Source of the DNA: Limnohabitans sp. | Lineage (GTDB): Bacteria; Pseudomonadota; Gammaproteobacteria; Burkholderiales; Burkholderiaceae_C | Length of the DNA stretch: 48,967 nucleotides | Assembly: GCF_030158565.1 (NCBI RefSeq) | Contig: NZ_JAOASQ010000040.1 | Span: 1-48,967 of the forward strand | Direction of reading: 5' to 3' | In this document: positions 32,956 through 41,687 of the stretch, in pieces | Position numbering within the stretch: the stretch's first letter is position 1 | Layout: the number at the start of each line of letters is the position of its first letter | Program-made: the position numbers and the translations under genes | Notes under the pieces: model-generated | What the model saw: only the letters and a program-made list of their open reading frames with translations | What the model was told of the DNA's origin: nothing | Database searches by the model: none

Positions 32956-33711
32956 TCAGTACATGATGTGGCCGCCGTCGACCACGATGGTTTGGCCTGA
33001 CACGAAAGCCGACAGGTCTGACAGCAGGTACACGGCGGTGCCCACCAGGTCGTCGGGACGCTGCTCGCGCGCGATCGCACGGGCCTTGAGGAAACTTTGT
33101 TGCCACTCAACGGGGCGGTTCTTGGTCGCGTCGGTCAGCACGAAGCCCGGGGCGATCACGTTCACACGCACATTGCTGGCGCCGCACTCCTTGGCCAGAC
33201 CTTTGGTCATGGACAGCACGGCACCTTTGGAGGCCACGTAGTGCAGGTAACCCGGCTGGCCCGCTACCGCCACCACCGAGGCGATGTTGACGATGGCGCC
33301 GCTGTTTTGCGCGCGCATGGCAGGCATCACCGCTTTGCAGCAGTTCCACACGCCCTTGACGTTGACCTGGAAGATGCGGTCCCAGATCACGGGATCGATT
33401 TCTTCGAAGGGGGTCAGCTTGACTTCGCGGAAATAGGCGGCGTTGTTGATCAGGCCATCGATGCGGCCAAAGCGTGCCACGGCGGCAGCGGCCATGGCGT
33501 CGACCGAGCCCTGGTCGGCCACATCGACTTTCACGGCCAGCGCTTTGCCGCCTGCGGCCTCAACAGCGGCCACGGTTTCGTCGGCGGCGTTCATGTCGGC
33601 CACGACCACGTTGGCGCCCTGGCTGGCGCATTGCACAGCAAAAGCCTGGCCGATGCCGGTGGCCGCGCCGGTGATGATGATGGTGCGTTGGTCAAGAAGA
33701 GGGGTGTGCAT
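32956..33711 (-). CDS. Short-chain dehydrogenase/reductase (SDR)
   Basis: A 251-residue classical SDR. Cofactor motif TGAATGIG is at 14-21, Asp39 favours NAD, and catalytic Ser145, Tyr158 and Lys162 (YVASK) are present. It ends IVVDGGHIMY. The SDR follows the second livM by 42 bases and precedes the GST genes, suggesting that an imported alcohol is oxidised before a glutathione-dependent step. The substrate is unknown. Confidence 0.9.
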   Translation of the reverse strand: MHTPLLDQRTIIITGAATGIGQAFAVQCASQGANVVVADMNAADETVAAVEAAGGKALAVKVDVADQGSVDAMAAAAVARFGRIDGLINNAAYFREVKLTPFEEIDPVIWDRIFQVNVKGVWNCCKAVMPAMRAQNSGAIVNIASVVAVAGQPGYLHYVASKGAVLSMTKGLAKECGASNVRVNVIAPGFVLTDATKNRPVEWQQSFLKARAIAREQRPDDLVGTAVYLLSDLSAFVSGQTIVVDGGHIMY

Positions 33712-33753
33712 CGTGCAAGTTCCTTGGAGGGGGTCAGAAAAGAAAAAACCGTT

Positions 33754-34704
33754 TCAGGGCTGGCCTGTCACGGATGTGGAAACTGTGTGGCCTCGGCTTT
33801 GCCACGCCGATCTCAAGCGGTAAAGCAGTGTTTCGTCCAGCAGGCCGCGTGGCCGCCAGCGCAGGAAGATGGCGACCAGGGTGCCAAACAGCACCATGCG
33901 CCAGCCTTCAAACCAGCGTGTGGCTTCGATCAGGCCCAGGTCGAACGCTGCGCCCAGCAAGGGGCCCAAAGGGGTGGCCAGGCCGCCGAGCATGGAATAG
34001 CCCACGGCATGGATGCCCAGCATGGGGTCAAACAGCGCTGGTTCGATGTAGGTCAGTTGGTGGGCATACAGGCCACCTGCAAAAGCGGCCACAGCGCCCG
34101 CCAGCGCGGTGACCAAAAGCCGCAGTCGGTGCACGGGCAGACCTTGGCTGGCGGCCAGTGTTTCATCGTGACCGACCATCTTCATGGCCAGCCCCAGGCG
34201 GGTGCGCGAGAGGACCAGCAAGGCCAGCACCACGGCGATCAGCACCGCGCTGGCCCAGATCAGGTAATCGGATTGGCTGACCTGGTGGTCAAACAGCCAG
34301 CGGATGTCGCGAAAACCGTGCACACCGTCAGGGCCAACCTGTGTACCTGCGGGGCCCGGTATCTGATAACGCCAGCCTGACAGCCCCAGGCGCACCAGTT
34401 CGGCCACCGCCAGCGAAGCGACGGCGTAGTGCAGCCCCGGCAAACGCAGCAGGGGCCATGACATCAGAGCCGCAGCGATTGCGCCGCTGATGGTGGCAGC
34501 CAGCAATGCGGCATCCAGCGGCCATTGGCCCACTGTGGTCAGCCATGCGGCGCCATAGCTGCCTATGCCGAAGTAGGCTTGTTGGCCCAGTGAGATGCGG
34601 CCCACGCGCAGCACCAACCAGGCCGACAAGGCCACCAGGCACAGCACGATCATCTGGATGGCCAGCCCGATGCCGGGCTCGCTCGCGCACAAGGCGTCAC
34701 GCAT
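33754..34704 (-). CDS. Branched-chain-type ABC permease, LivM family (second copy)
   Basis: A 316-residue polytopic permease with the LivM motifs RISLGQQAYFGIGSYGAAWL and RLGLAMKMVGHDETLAASQG, and about nine hydrophobic segments. It overlaps the preceding livH copy by eight bases. It pairs with that LivH copy as a second membrane module served by the same ATPases. The liv-type systems in Burkholderiales often import aromatic or dicarboxylic acids, not amino acids. Confidence 0.9.
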   Translation of the reverse strand: MRDALCASEPGIGLAIQMIVLCLVALSAWLVLRVGRISLGQQAYFGIGSYGAAWLTTVGQWPLDAALLAATISGAIAAALMSWPLLRLPGLHYAVASLAVAELVRLGLSGWRYQIPGPAGTQVGPDGVHGFRDIRWLFDHQVSQSDYLIWASAVLIAVVLALLVLSRTRLGLAMKMVGHDETLAASQGLPVHRLRLLVTALAGAVAAFAGGLYAHQLTYIEPALFDPMLGIHAVGYSMLGGLATPLGPLLGAAFDLGLIEATRWFEGWRMVLFGTLVAIFLRWRPRGLLDETLLYRLRSAWQSRGHTVSTSVTGQP

Positions 34705-35626
34705 GCAAGCCTCCCGCAGGTGCCCATGCAGTCTTTCTTGCAGACCTGATCAACAGGGCGAGCAACAACAGGCCCCAGGTGGTGGCATCACGGCCCAGTG
34801 GCCCGAACAGGGCCTGTGCATGGGCTTCGGCCACGCCCAGCAAAGCAGCACCCCACAACAGACCGCGCAGACTGCCTAGGCCACCGATCATGGCGGCGGC
34901 CAGTCCTTTCATGAGCATCCACATGCCAAACATGGGGGTGACTTGTCCTTCCAGTGACAGTACGGCGCAAGCCGCCACGCCCGACAGGCCGCTGGCCAGC
35001 ACAAATCCCCACTGCTGCAGCAAGGGCACGCGCAGACCGCTGAGGTGAGCGGCCAGCGGATGGTTTGCCGCCGCACGCAGGGCCAGGCCCGTGCGGCTGG
35101 TGCGGATCCAGTGGGCCACCCACATCACCAGGGCCGCTGCGGCGATGCACATCAGTAGGCGATCGGGGCGCAGACCCAGCTGGCCCAGTGTCCACTCCTG
35201 TGTGACGGCGACATCCGGAAAAGGGTTGAGGTGGCGTGGCAGCAGGTTCACGCACAGCTGTTCGAGTTGCATCCAGACGGCAAAGCTGGACGCCAGGGCC
35301 ACCACTTCACGTGCATCGGCCCCGCTGACGGCTGAGCTGGCACGCTGGGCCGAGCCGGTGGACTGTTCGGTATCCGTAAAGCACAGCCATTGCACATACA
35401 GCCCGGTCAGCGCCGTAACGAGCACCACGCAGGGCAGCACCGCCCAGACGGGCCAGTCCAGCCGCACATGCAGCCATGAGCCCGCATAAGCCCCCACCAT
35501 GGCGCTGGCGCCATAAGCCAGATTCACTCGGCGCAAGATGCCAAAGCCCAGCGTCAGGCCCAGGCCGACAAGCGCGTATGGACCTGCCTCCAGCAAGCCG
35601 TCGAGCGTGCGCTGGAGGAAGTCCAT
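34697..35626 (-). CDS. Branched-chain-type ABC permease, LivH family (second copy)
   Basis: A 309-residue permease. LivH features are GLGLTLGFGILRRVNLAYGA near the N-terminus and LKGLAAAMIGGLGSLRGLLW towards the C-terminus. A poorly conserved insert around residues 85-115 (TDTEQSTGSAQRASSAVSGA) is unusual. The start shares a base with the livF stop (TGATG), so translation is coupled. Confidence 0.9.
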   Translation of the reverse strand: MDFLQRTLDGLLEAGPYALVGLGLTLGFGILRRVNLAYGASAMVGAYAGSWLHVRLDWPVWAVLPCVVLVTALTGLYVQWLCFTDTEQSTGSAQRASSAVSGADAREVVALASSFAVWMQLEQLCVNLLPRHLNPFPDVAVTQEWTLGQLGLRPDRLLMCIAAAALVMWVAHWIRTSRTGLALRAAANHPLAAHLSGLRVPLLQQWGFVLASGLSGVAACAVLSLEGQVTPMFGMWMLMKGLAAAMIGGLGSLRGLLWGAALLGVAEAHAQALFGPLGRDATTWGLLLLALLIRSARKTAWAPAGGLHA

Positions 35627-36360
35627 CAGACCTCGGTGGCCTCAGGTCGGCGCTCGGCACCGGCCAGGTAGGCGCGCTGGATCACATCGTCTTCGGCCAG
35701 CTCGGTGGGCGTACCTGAGAAGGTCACGCGGCCTTGCTGCAGCAGGAAAAACTGCTGCGCGACCTTGAGCGCCATGTGCACGTTCTGCTCGACCAGGAAG
35801 ATGCTGGTGCCTTCGGCATGCAGTTGGCGCACGATGCCAAAGATCTCGGCCACCACCTTTGGGGCCAGGCCGACCGAGGGCTCATCCATCAGCAACAGGC
35901 GTGGGCGTGACATGAGCGCACGCGCCAGGGCCAGCATCTGCTGCTCGCCACCCGAGAGGGTCCCGGCCAGTTGGTCGATGCGTTCGCGCAGACGCGGGAA
36001 GCGGTTGAGCTGGTGTTCAATGTCGTTGGCAATCGCTGCGCGGTCCTTGCGGCGGTAGGCACCGGCCATCAGGTTGTCACGCACGCTGAGCGCGGGGAAC
36101 ACCAGGCGGTTCTCGGGCACGAGGGCCAGACCCCGGTCCACGATCTGCGCAGGGGAAAGACCCAGCAGGCTTTCACCTTCAAAAGTGATGCTGCCGCGTG
36201 TGGGCTGCAAGATGCCTGCGAGCGTCATCATCAGCGTGGTCTTGCCGGCACCGTTGGGGCCCAACAGGCAAGTCACTTCGCCGACCTTGGCCGACAGGCT
36301 CACGTTGCGCAGCGCTTCGATCTTGCCGTAGGCGCAGGCCAGTTCACGTATTTCGAGCAT
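35626..36360 (-). CDS. livF: Branched-chain-type ABC ATPase, LivF family
   Basis: A 244-residue ATPase. Walker A GPNGAGKTT, signature LSGGEQQM, Walker B LLLMDEPSVGLAP and switch His region FLVEQNVHMAL. The length and the pattern GEVTCLLGPNGAGKTTLMMT are those of LivF. Works as a heterodimer with LivG on two permease pairs. Symbol by family only; the substrate may not be an amino acid. Confidence 0.92.
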   Translation of the reverse strand: MLEIRELACAYGKIEALRNVSLSAKVGEVTCLLGPNGAGKTTLMMTLAGILQPTRGSITFEGESLLGLSPAQIVDRGLALVPENRLVFPALSVRDNLMAGAYRRKDRAAIANDIEHQLNRFPRLRERIDQLAGTLSGGEQQMLALARALMSRPRLLLMDEPSVGLAPKVVAEIFGIVRQLHAEGTSIFLVEQNVHMALKVAQQFFLLQQGRVTFSGTPTELAEDDVIQRAYLAGAERRPEATEV

Positions 36361-36373
36361 GGCACTTGTCTCC

Positions 36374-37150
36374 TCAGGCCGCGAGCGCGGCGTTCATCAG
36401 TTCGTCGTTGTCGTCGGCGCCCAGATAGGCGGCGCGCACTTGGGGGTCATCCTGCACTTCCTGTGGTGCGCCTTCGGCGATCTTGCGGCCGAAGTTAAGC
36501 ACCACCACGCGGTCGCACACACCCATGACCAGCTCCATGTGGTGTTCGATCAACACCACCGTACGGCCCTGGTCGCGCAGCGCGCGGATGCGCTGGTCCA
36601 GGTCTTCGATTTCGGCCGCGTTCATGCCAGCGGCCGGTTCGTCCAGCAGCAAGAGCGGTGCGCCCGACACGGCTGCGCGGGCCAGCTCCAGACGGCGTTG
36701 TTCGCCAAAGGCCAGATTCCCGGCCAACACATCGCGCTTGCCTTGCAGGCCGCTGAATTCGAGGATCTGCTCGGCTTGCTCGCGTCCCTGATCGGCGCCT
36801 GCCAGCCAGCGTGCCTTGAAGCCGTCCCAGCCGGTACCGCGCTCCACGCGTGCGGCCCAGAGGTTCTGCCACACGCTCAGTTGCGAGAACAAGCGGATGT
36901 TCTGGAATGTGCGGGCAATGCCGCGCTGGGCGCGCAGGTGCGTGGGCAGGGTCGAGATGTCTTCACCCTGGAACACGACGCTGCCGCCCGAAGGCGCGTA
37001 CAGGCCAGAGATCAGGTTCACTGTCGTGCTTTTGCCCGAACCATTGGGGCCGATCAGGCCCAGGATCTCACCTTGGCGCACCTGCATGTCCAGGCCGTCC
37101 ACAGCTTTGACACCGCCAAAGTGGCGGGACACATGGCGAAGTTCAAGCAT
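36374..37150 (-). CDS. livG: Branched-chain-type ABC ATPase, LivG family
   Basis: A 258-residue ATPase. Walker A GPNGSGKST, the LivG-typical GIARTFQNIRLFSQLSVWQN, a signature region replaced by LAFGEQRRLELAR, and Walker B LLLDEPAAGMN. The FGEQ form of the signature is normal for LivG. Overlaps the first livM by eight bases, and precedes livF by 13. Confidence 0.92.
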   Translation of the reverse strand: MLELRHVSRHFGGVKAVDGLDMQVRQGEILGLIGPNGSGKSTTVNLISGLYAPSGGSVVFQGEDISTLPTHLRAQRGIARTFQNIRLFSQLSVWQNLWAARVERGTGWDGFKARWLAGADQGREQAEQILEFSGLQGKRDVLAGNLAFGEQRRLELARAAVSGAPLLLLDEPAAGMNAAEIEDLDQRIRALRDQGRTVVLIEHHMELVMGVCDRVVVLNFGRKIAEGAPQEVQDDPQVRAAYLGADDNDELMNAALAA

Positions 37151-38081
37151 GTCGGGTCCTTTCGGCAGAGATCACGGAGTCAGTGGTCGACGCCGCAGTG
37201 CGGCGCTTGAACGAGGGCCAGCGCAATGGCGCACCCAGCACGCCGCCGGGGCGCACCAGCATCACCAACAGGATCAATGCGCCAAACAGCAGGCTGCGCC
37301 AGTCGCCCAAAAATCGCAGACCTTCGATCAGCACACCCTGGATGAACACGACCGCGACCAGCGTGCCCGCCAGGCTTTTGAGACCGCCCAGGATCGGGTA
37401 AGCAATCGCAAAAGTGGCCAGCAAGATGGTGAAGTTGCCGTGCTCGATGTGGGTGGTGTTGTGGCTGAACAGACCGCCAGCCAGACCGGCGATGGCGCCA
37501 CCGATGCCAAAGGCCGAAACCTTGGCTGCCGTCAGGTTGATGCCCGCGCTTTGGGCGGCGACTTCGTCTTCGCCCACGGCGCGCCACAGCGTGCCGATGC
37601 GGGTGCGGTCGAGCGACCACAGCAGCAGCATCACGGCTGCCACCAGGCCCCAGATCAGCAGCAGCACCTGCACACTGCTCCAGGCGTTGGCCTGGAAGTA
37701 GCGGATGCCGCCAAAGCCCAGACCTCCGTCAGGTCCGATCAGACCCTGTGGTGTCTGCACCTTCCACGAGAGATTGAAAAACACCAGGCGCACGATTTCG
37801 GCAAAGGCGGTGGTGGCGACCACCAGCATCAGGCCCTTGACGCGCAGCGCGGGGAAACCCACCGCCACCGCCACAGCGCCTGCCAGCAAGGCCGCCACCA
37901 GCAAAGCCCCGCCCAATGGCCAGCCGAACATGGTGGTGAGCATGCCGGCGCCGTAAGCGCCAATGGCAAAGAAACCGCCTTGGGCCAGGCTGACCTGCCC
38001 CGTGTGCAGCACGCACCAGGCCGACAGGCCCAGCAGCGAGTGCACACCAATGACTTGCAACAAGCCAAGGTAAAAATCCAT
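37143..38081 (-). CDS. livM: Branched-chain-type ABC permease, LivM family (first copy)
   Basis: A 312-residue permease starting MDFYLGLLQVIGVHSLLGLS, with QVSLAQGGFFAIGAYGAGML and RIGTLWRAVGEDEVAAQSAG, and a basic cytoplasmic tail. ATG 38081 has GGAG nine bases upstream. The frame remains open much further upstream through livH, but that part is the livH shadow. Follows the first livH by 26 bases. Confidence 0.92.
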   Translation of the reverse strand: MDFYLGLLQVIGVHSLLGLSAWCVLHTGQVSLAQGGFFAIGAYGAGMLTTMFGWPLGGALLVAALLAGAVAVAVGFPALRVKGLMLVVATTAFAEIVRLVFFNLSWKVQTPQGLIGPDGGLGFGGIRYFQANAWSSVQVLLLIWGLVAAVMLLLWSLDRTRIGTLWRAVGEDEVAAQSAGINLTAAKVSAFGIGGAIAGLAGGLFSHNTTHIEHGNFTILLATFAIAYPILGGLKSLAGTLVAVVFIQGVLIEGLRFLGDWRSLLFGALILLVMLVRPGGVLGAPLRWPSFKRRTAASTTDSVISAERTRHA

Positions 38082-38107
38082 GATTTGAACTCCGATGACG
38101 GCCTGGT

Positions 38108-38992
38108 TCAGTCGCGACCGCCGGGTGCCGCAAACAGGCCACCGGGACGGAACACCAGGAAGGCGAACAGCATGAGCATCACGTAGATGTCGCGCTCGCT
38201 GACGCCGCGCAAAAATTGAAAAAGGTTTTCCACACCGCCGACCACCAGGCCCGCGATGATGGCGCCCGGGATGCTGCCCAGGCCACCGATCACGGTGACC
38301 ACCAGACCTTTGACGGTCATGGGCAGCGTGAGCAGTGGCGAGAGCACGCCAATGGCTGCACCGGTCATGGCGCCGGCCGTGCCCCCCAGGAAACCCGCGA
38401 TGATGAAGGTGGTGGCATTGGTGGTGGACACGCTCATGCCGCACAGGCGCGCAGCCACCGATTGCTGTGCCACGGCACGCGTGGCAAGACCCAGACGGGT
38501 TTTTTCCAGCATGAGCTTGAGGCCGACCATCGCTGCGCAACCGAGTGCAAAGACGAACAGCAAGTCGCCGCGCACCATGAATGGCCCCATATCGAAAACC
38601 ACGCCTGCAAACAGCGAGGGGTAGTTTTGCGGCATGCCCGCTGTGGCATGCACGATGGCTTCTTCGAGCAACAGCAGCATGCCGACGGTGGACATCAGTG
38701 TGGCCAGCGGCTGGTCCAGTGGAAGGAAGCGAAAGCACACCAGGTACACCAGTGCACCGAGCACACCGCCCAGCAGGGCGGCGCTCAGGTACACCAGGGG
38801 TGTCGGTGCGATTTGGACGACCAGCAGGCTGAGGTAGGCCGCGCCGATGGAGGCGGCGGCATAAGACAGGTTGATCTTGTGCATCACGCCAAAGATGAGC
38901 GTGAAGCCGATGCCAATCAGCGCATAGGTCGTTCCAAACATCACGCCGTCAAACACGGACTGCACAAGGTCCAGCAGGTCGATCCAGGTCAT
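38108..38992 (-). CDS. livH: Branched-chain-type ABC permease, LivH family (first copy)
   Basis: A 294-residue permease of LivH type: GTTYALIGIGFTLIFGVMHK, then RLGLATRAVAQQSVAARLCG and a glycine-rich VIGGLGSIPGAIIAGLVVGG. About eight transmembrane segments. It follows livK by 22 bases and is more canonical than the second livH. Confidence 0.92.
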   Translation of the reverse strand: MTWIDLLDLVQSVFDGVMFGTTYALIGIGFTLIFGVMHKINLSYAAASIGAAYLSLLVVQIAPTPLVYLSAALLGGVLGALVYLVCFRFLPLDQPLATLMSTVGMLLLLEEAIVHATAGMPQNYPSLFAGVVFDMGPFMVRGDLLFVFALGCAAMVGLKLMLEKTRLGLATRAVAQQSVAARLCGMSVSTTNATTFIIAGFLGGTAGAMTGAAIGVLSPLLTLPMTVKGLVVTVIGGLGSIPGAIIAGLVVGGVENLFQFLRGVSERDIYVMLMLFAFLVFRPGGLFAAPGGRD

Positions 38993-39014
38993 GGTTTTCT
39001 CCTGTCAGGCGGGA

Positions 39015-40214
39015 TCAGTTGGGCTTGTGGGCCACAGCCCACTCGCCCTTTTTGGCCTGCACGAACAGGAAAGGTTTGACGGCTTCACGGTCATCGGTGC
39101 GACCGATCTTGCCCAGCAGACCGTTGGTTTCCTTCATGCCAGCCAAAGCTTCGCGGATCTTGTTGCGGTCAGCTTGGGTGGTGTCGGGCTTGGCCATGAT
39201 CTTGGCTTTTTCGATCAGGTCCTTCAGCGTGAAGATGTTTTCCCAAGCAGCAGCGTTGTGCAGGTCCATGTTGGCACCGGCCGCCTGAACCGCTTTGGCG
39301 GCTTGACGTGCCTGATCGGTCACGGGAGCGAAGCTGGTCGGAATTACCAGGCCTTCGGCCTGGGCGGCGCAGCCTTGCAGGGTTTCCAGGCTGGAGGAGC
39401 TGGTCAGGCCCACCAGCATCTTGGGTTTGACGTTTTGACGCTGCATTTCCTTGAGCGCACCGCAGGTGGTGAAGGGGTGGGCCGAGATCATGACCAGGTC
39501 GGCTTCGCCACGGCGCATTTCGCGCACCTGGGTGGAGAAGCTGGTGTCGGCCAGCAGCCATTCGCTTTGGCCTTTGACTTCAAAGCCAGCCTTGGTGGCG
39601 AAGTCTTTCATCACGTTGAAGGTGGCGTTGCTGTGCGCAAAGTCTTTTTCTACACCACCCCAGATGGTCTTGACTTCTGGGTGTGTGGCTTTGATCCACT
39701 CGAACAAGCTCTTGTACATGGCGGCTTCGCTGGGCACGTTGCGGAAAGCCCACTGCGACATCGCGGCCAGGCCACCTTTGGCGGCCACGTCGGTGTAGAT
39801 CGGGAACTGCAGACCCGAGTCGCTGGCATCGCCCAGCTTTTTTTGCAAAATGCCGAACACGGGTTCCGCCACGTTGGAGCATGTGGGGCCCACGGCGACA
39901 AACGCGTCTGCAGAAGCGGCAATGCGGCGTAGCGCGTTGATGCCTTCTTCGGCGTTGCAGCGGTCGTCCAGGTACTCAATGACCAACTTGCCCTTGGCGC
40001 CATCGCCCAAGGTCACGCCACCGGCCTTGTTGATCTGCTCGGCGGCGGCTTTCATGGCCGCTTCGCTGTTGAGGCCAAAGATGCGGACCACGCCGCTCTT
40101 GGCGCCGAAAGCGTAGATCTTGACTTCGCGGGTTTGGGCCTGCACGGCGCTGCCCATGAGTGCTGCGGCCAGTGGAACGAGTAACAGAGCACGGCGGATG
40201 GATCGGGATGTCAT
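39015..40214 (-). CDS. livK: Branched-chain-type ABC substrate-binding protein, LivK family
   Basis: A 399-residue periplasmic receptor of the type I fold. It has a Sec signal peptide (RRALLLVPLAAALMGSAVQA) and the mature motif AMKAAAEQINKAGGV. The pocket motif VAVGPTCSNVAEPV replaces the amino-acid-binding pattern seen in classical LivK, so a different ligand, perhaps an aromatic acid, is plausible. First gene of an 11-gene minus-strand operon; divergent from the third CaiB gene. Confidence 0.88.
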   Translation of the reverse strand: MTSRSIRRALLLVPLAAALMGSAVQAQTREVKIYAFGAKSGVVRIFGLNSEAAMKAAAEQINKAGGVTLGDGAKGKLVIEYLDDRCNAEEGINALRRIAASADAFVAVGPTCSNVAEPVFGILQKKLGDASDSGLQFPIYTDVAAKGGLAAMSQWAFRNVPSEAAMYKSLFEWIKATHPEVKTIWGGVEKDFAHSNATFNVMKDFATKAGFEVKGQSEWLLADTSFSTQVREMRRGEADLVMISAHPFTTCGALKEMQRQNVKPKMLVGLTSSSSLETLQGCAAQAEGLVIPTSFAPVTDQARQAAKAVQAAGANMDLHNAAAWENIFTLKDLIEKAKIMAKPDTTQADRNKIREALAGMKETNGLLGKIGRTDDREAVKPFLFVQAKKGEWAVAHKPN

Positions 40215-40295
40215 GGGTTTGTCTCCAGGTTGTTTGATGGATGCGTACTGTGCTGGAGGGGGCCGGGTGGCGCAATTTCAAAAAAGTTCACGCTG

Positions 40296-40314
40296 TGTTG
40301 CCGCCGCCGCAACA
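40296..40314. promoter_or_regulatory. Inverted repeat in the livK/CaiB divergent promoter region
   Basis: TGTTGC (40296-40301) and GCAACA (40309-40314) are exact reverse complements separated by seven bases. This T-N-A dyad shape suits a regulator operator. A second palindrome, CTGCAATGCAG, lies about 16 bases further right. Confidence 0.4.
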
Positions 40315-40415
40315 GGCGTGTTGCGATGACTGCAATGCAGTTTTCGAGCAATTGAAATGTCCTGCTCAAGCGATGCGCGACACAATCGATGAGAACCAGT
40401 CATCACGGAGCCAGC

Positions 40416-41597
40416 ATGCGCAGTACAACCGCCCACCCATCAACGAGTCACCCCCCTCGCCCCTTGGATGGCATTCTGGTTGTGGCCCTGGAGCAGGCCG
40501 TGGCGGCGCCTTATTGCAGCAGCCGCTTGGCCGATGCGGGGGCCCGGGTCATCAAGATTGAACGACCCGAAGGTGACTTTGCACGCGGCTATGACCGCGC
40601 AGTGCATGGTGAATCGTCGTACTGGGTCTGGATCAACCGCGGCAAGGAGTCGGTGGCCCTGAACCTCAAGGAACAAGGCGACTTGCAATTGCTGCAAAGC
40701 ATGCTCGCTCAGGCCGATGTCTTCATCCAGAACCTGGCCCCTGGCGCCACCGAGCGTCTGGGCATTGGGTCCGACGCCTTGCGCGCGCGCCACCCTATGC
40801 TGGTGACCTGCGACATCAGCGGCTATGGTGACGAGGGTCGGCTGTATGGCCTCAAAGCCTATGACCTGTTGGTGCAGGCAGAAAGCGGTCTGGTGTCCGT
40901 CAGCGGCGCTCCCGGCGAGTGGGGCCGCATTGGTGTGTCGGTGTGTGACATCACGGCTGGCATGAACGCCCTGATAGGCATCCAGCAAGCCCTGATGCAG
41001 CGAGAGCGCACGGGTAAGGGCTCAGCGGTCAAGGTGTCCTTGTTCGGCTCGGCGGCCGAACTCATGAGCGTGCCCTACCTGCAGGCACGCTACGGCGGCA
41101 AAGCGCCTGAACGCGTGGGCCTCAAGCACCCGACGATTGCGCCTTATGGGTCTTTCACCTGCGCAGATGGCCGTGACATCGTGATCTCGATCCAGAACGA
41201 GCGCGAGTGGGCCGACTTCTGCCGCTTGGTGTTGCGCCATCCCGATCTGTTGGAGGATGCGCGCTGCCGCAACAATGCCAGCCGCGTCGAGCACCGTGAG
41301 TTTGTGGACAGCTTGGTGGCTGACGTGTTTGGCAGCCTCTCCAGCGCACTTGTGGTGGACCGTTTGGCTGAAGCGCAGACCGCGTTCGGACAGGTCAATT
41401 CTGTGCACGACCTGATTCAGCATTCGCAGTTGCGCACCCGCCACATGCCCGTGCACGGGCGTGACGTGCTGGTGCCTGCATCACCTTGGGGTGTGGAGTG
41501 GGACGGTGACAGCTTCGCACCAGCACCCGAGCTCAATGCCCACGGCCCAGCCATTCGTGCCGAGTTTTTACCGCAAGGAGATCAGGCTTCCGCTTGA
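40416..41597 (+). CDS. CaiB/BaiF family CoA-transferase (paralogue 3)
   Basis: A 393-residue class III CoA-transferase. LVVALEQAVAAPYCSSRLAD and the catalytic segment VSVCDITAGMN (Asp178) are very close to those of paralogues 1 and 2. One conserved position differs: VSLFGSAAEL here where the other two have VSLFDSAAEL. ATG 40416 follows CACGGAGCC; 40389 is less likely. Monocistronic, divergent from the livK operon, whose imported substrate it may activate to a CoA ester. Confidence 0.9.
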   Translation: MRSTTAHPSTSHPPRPLDGILVVALEQAVAAPYCSSRLADAGARVIKIERPEGDFARGYDRAVHGESSYWVWINRGKESVALNLKEQGDLQLLQSMLAQADVFIQNLAPGATERLGIGSDALRARHPMLVTCDISGYGDEGRLYGLKAYDLLVQAESGLVSVSGAPGEWGRIGVSVCDITAGMNALIGIQQALMQRERTGKGSAVKVSLFGSAAELMSVPYLQARYGGKAPERVGLKHPTIAPYGSFTCADGRDIVISIQNEREWADFCRLVLRHPDLLEDARCRNNASRVEHREFVDSLVADVFGSLSSALVVDRLAEAQTAFGQVNSVHDLIQHSQLRTRHMPVHGRDVLVPASPWGVEWDGDSFAPAPELNAHGPAIRAEFLPQGDQASA

Positions 41598-41620
41598 GCC
41601 TGTTGGCGATGATTCTGATG

Positions 41621-41680
41621 TGTCGGAGCGGAAGCCGCCGGCCTACGCCCCCCCGTAGGCCGGCGGCTTCAGCCCCGACA
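41621..41680. repeat. REP-like long hairpin between convergent genes
   Basis: Arms of 27 bases (41621-41647 and 41654-41680) match at 25 positions around a loop of six Cs. They begin TGTCGGAGC and end CCCCGACA, so the element shares its terminal sequence with the hairpin at 10583. It could act as a terminator for either convergent gene. Confidence 0.85.
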
Positions 41681-41687
41681 AGCGATC

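Noticed and set aside
10748..33711. Integrative element or genomic island
   Set aside because: The catabolic block looks accessory, but I saw no integrase, transposase or attachment repeats, and the tRNA-Arg at 5755 has no visible partial duplicate.
38082..38738. Extension of the first livM upstream to 38738
   Set aside because: This region is the livH gene in another frame; livM starts at 38081 with a good ribosome site.
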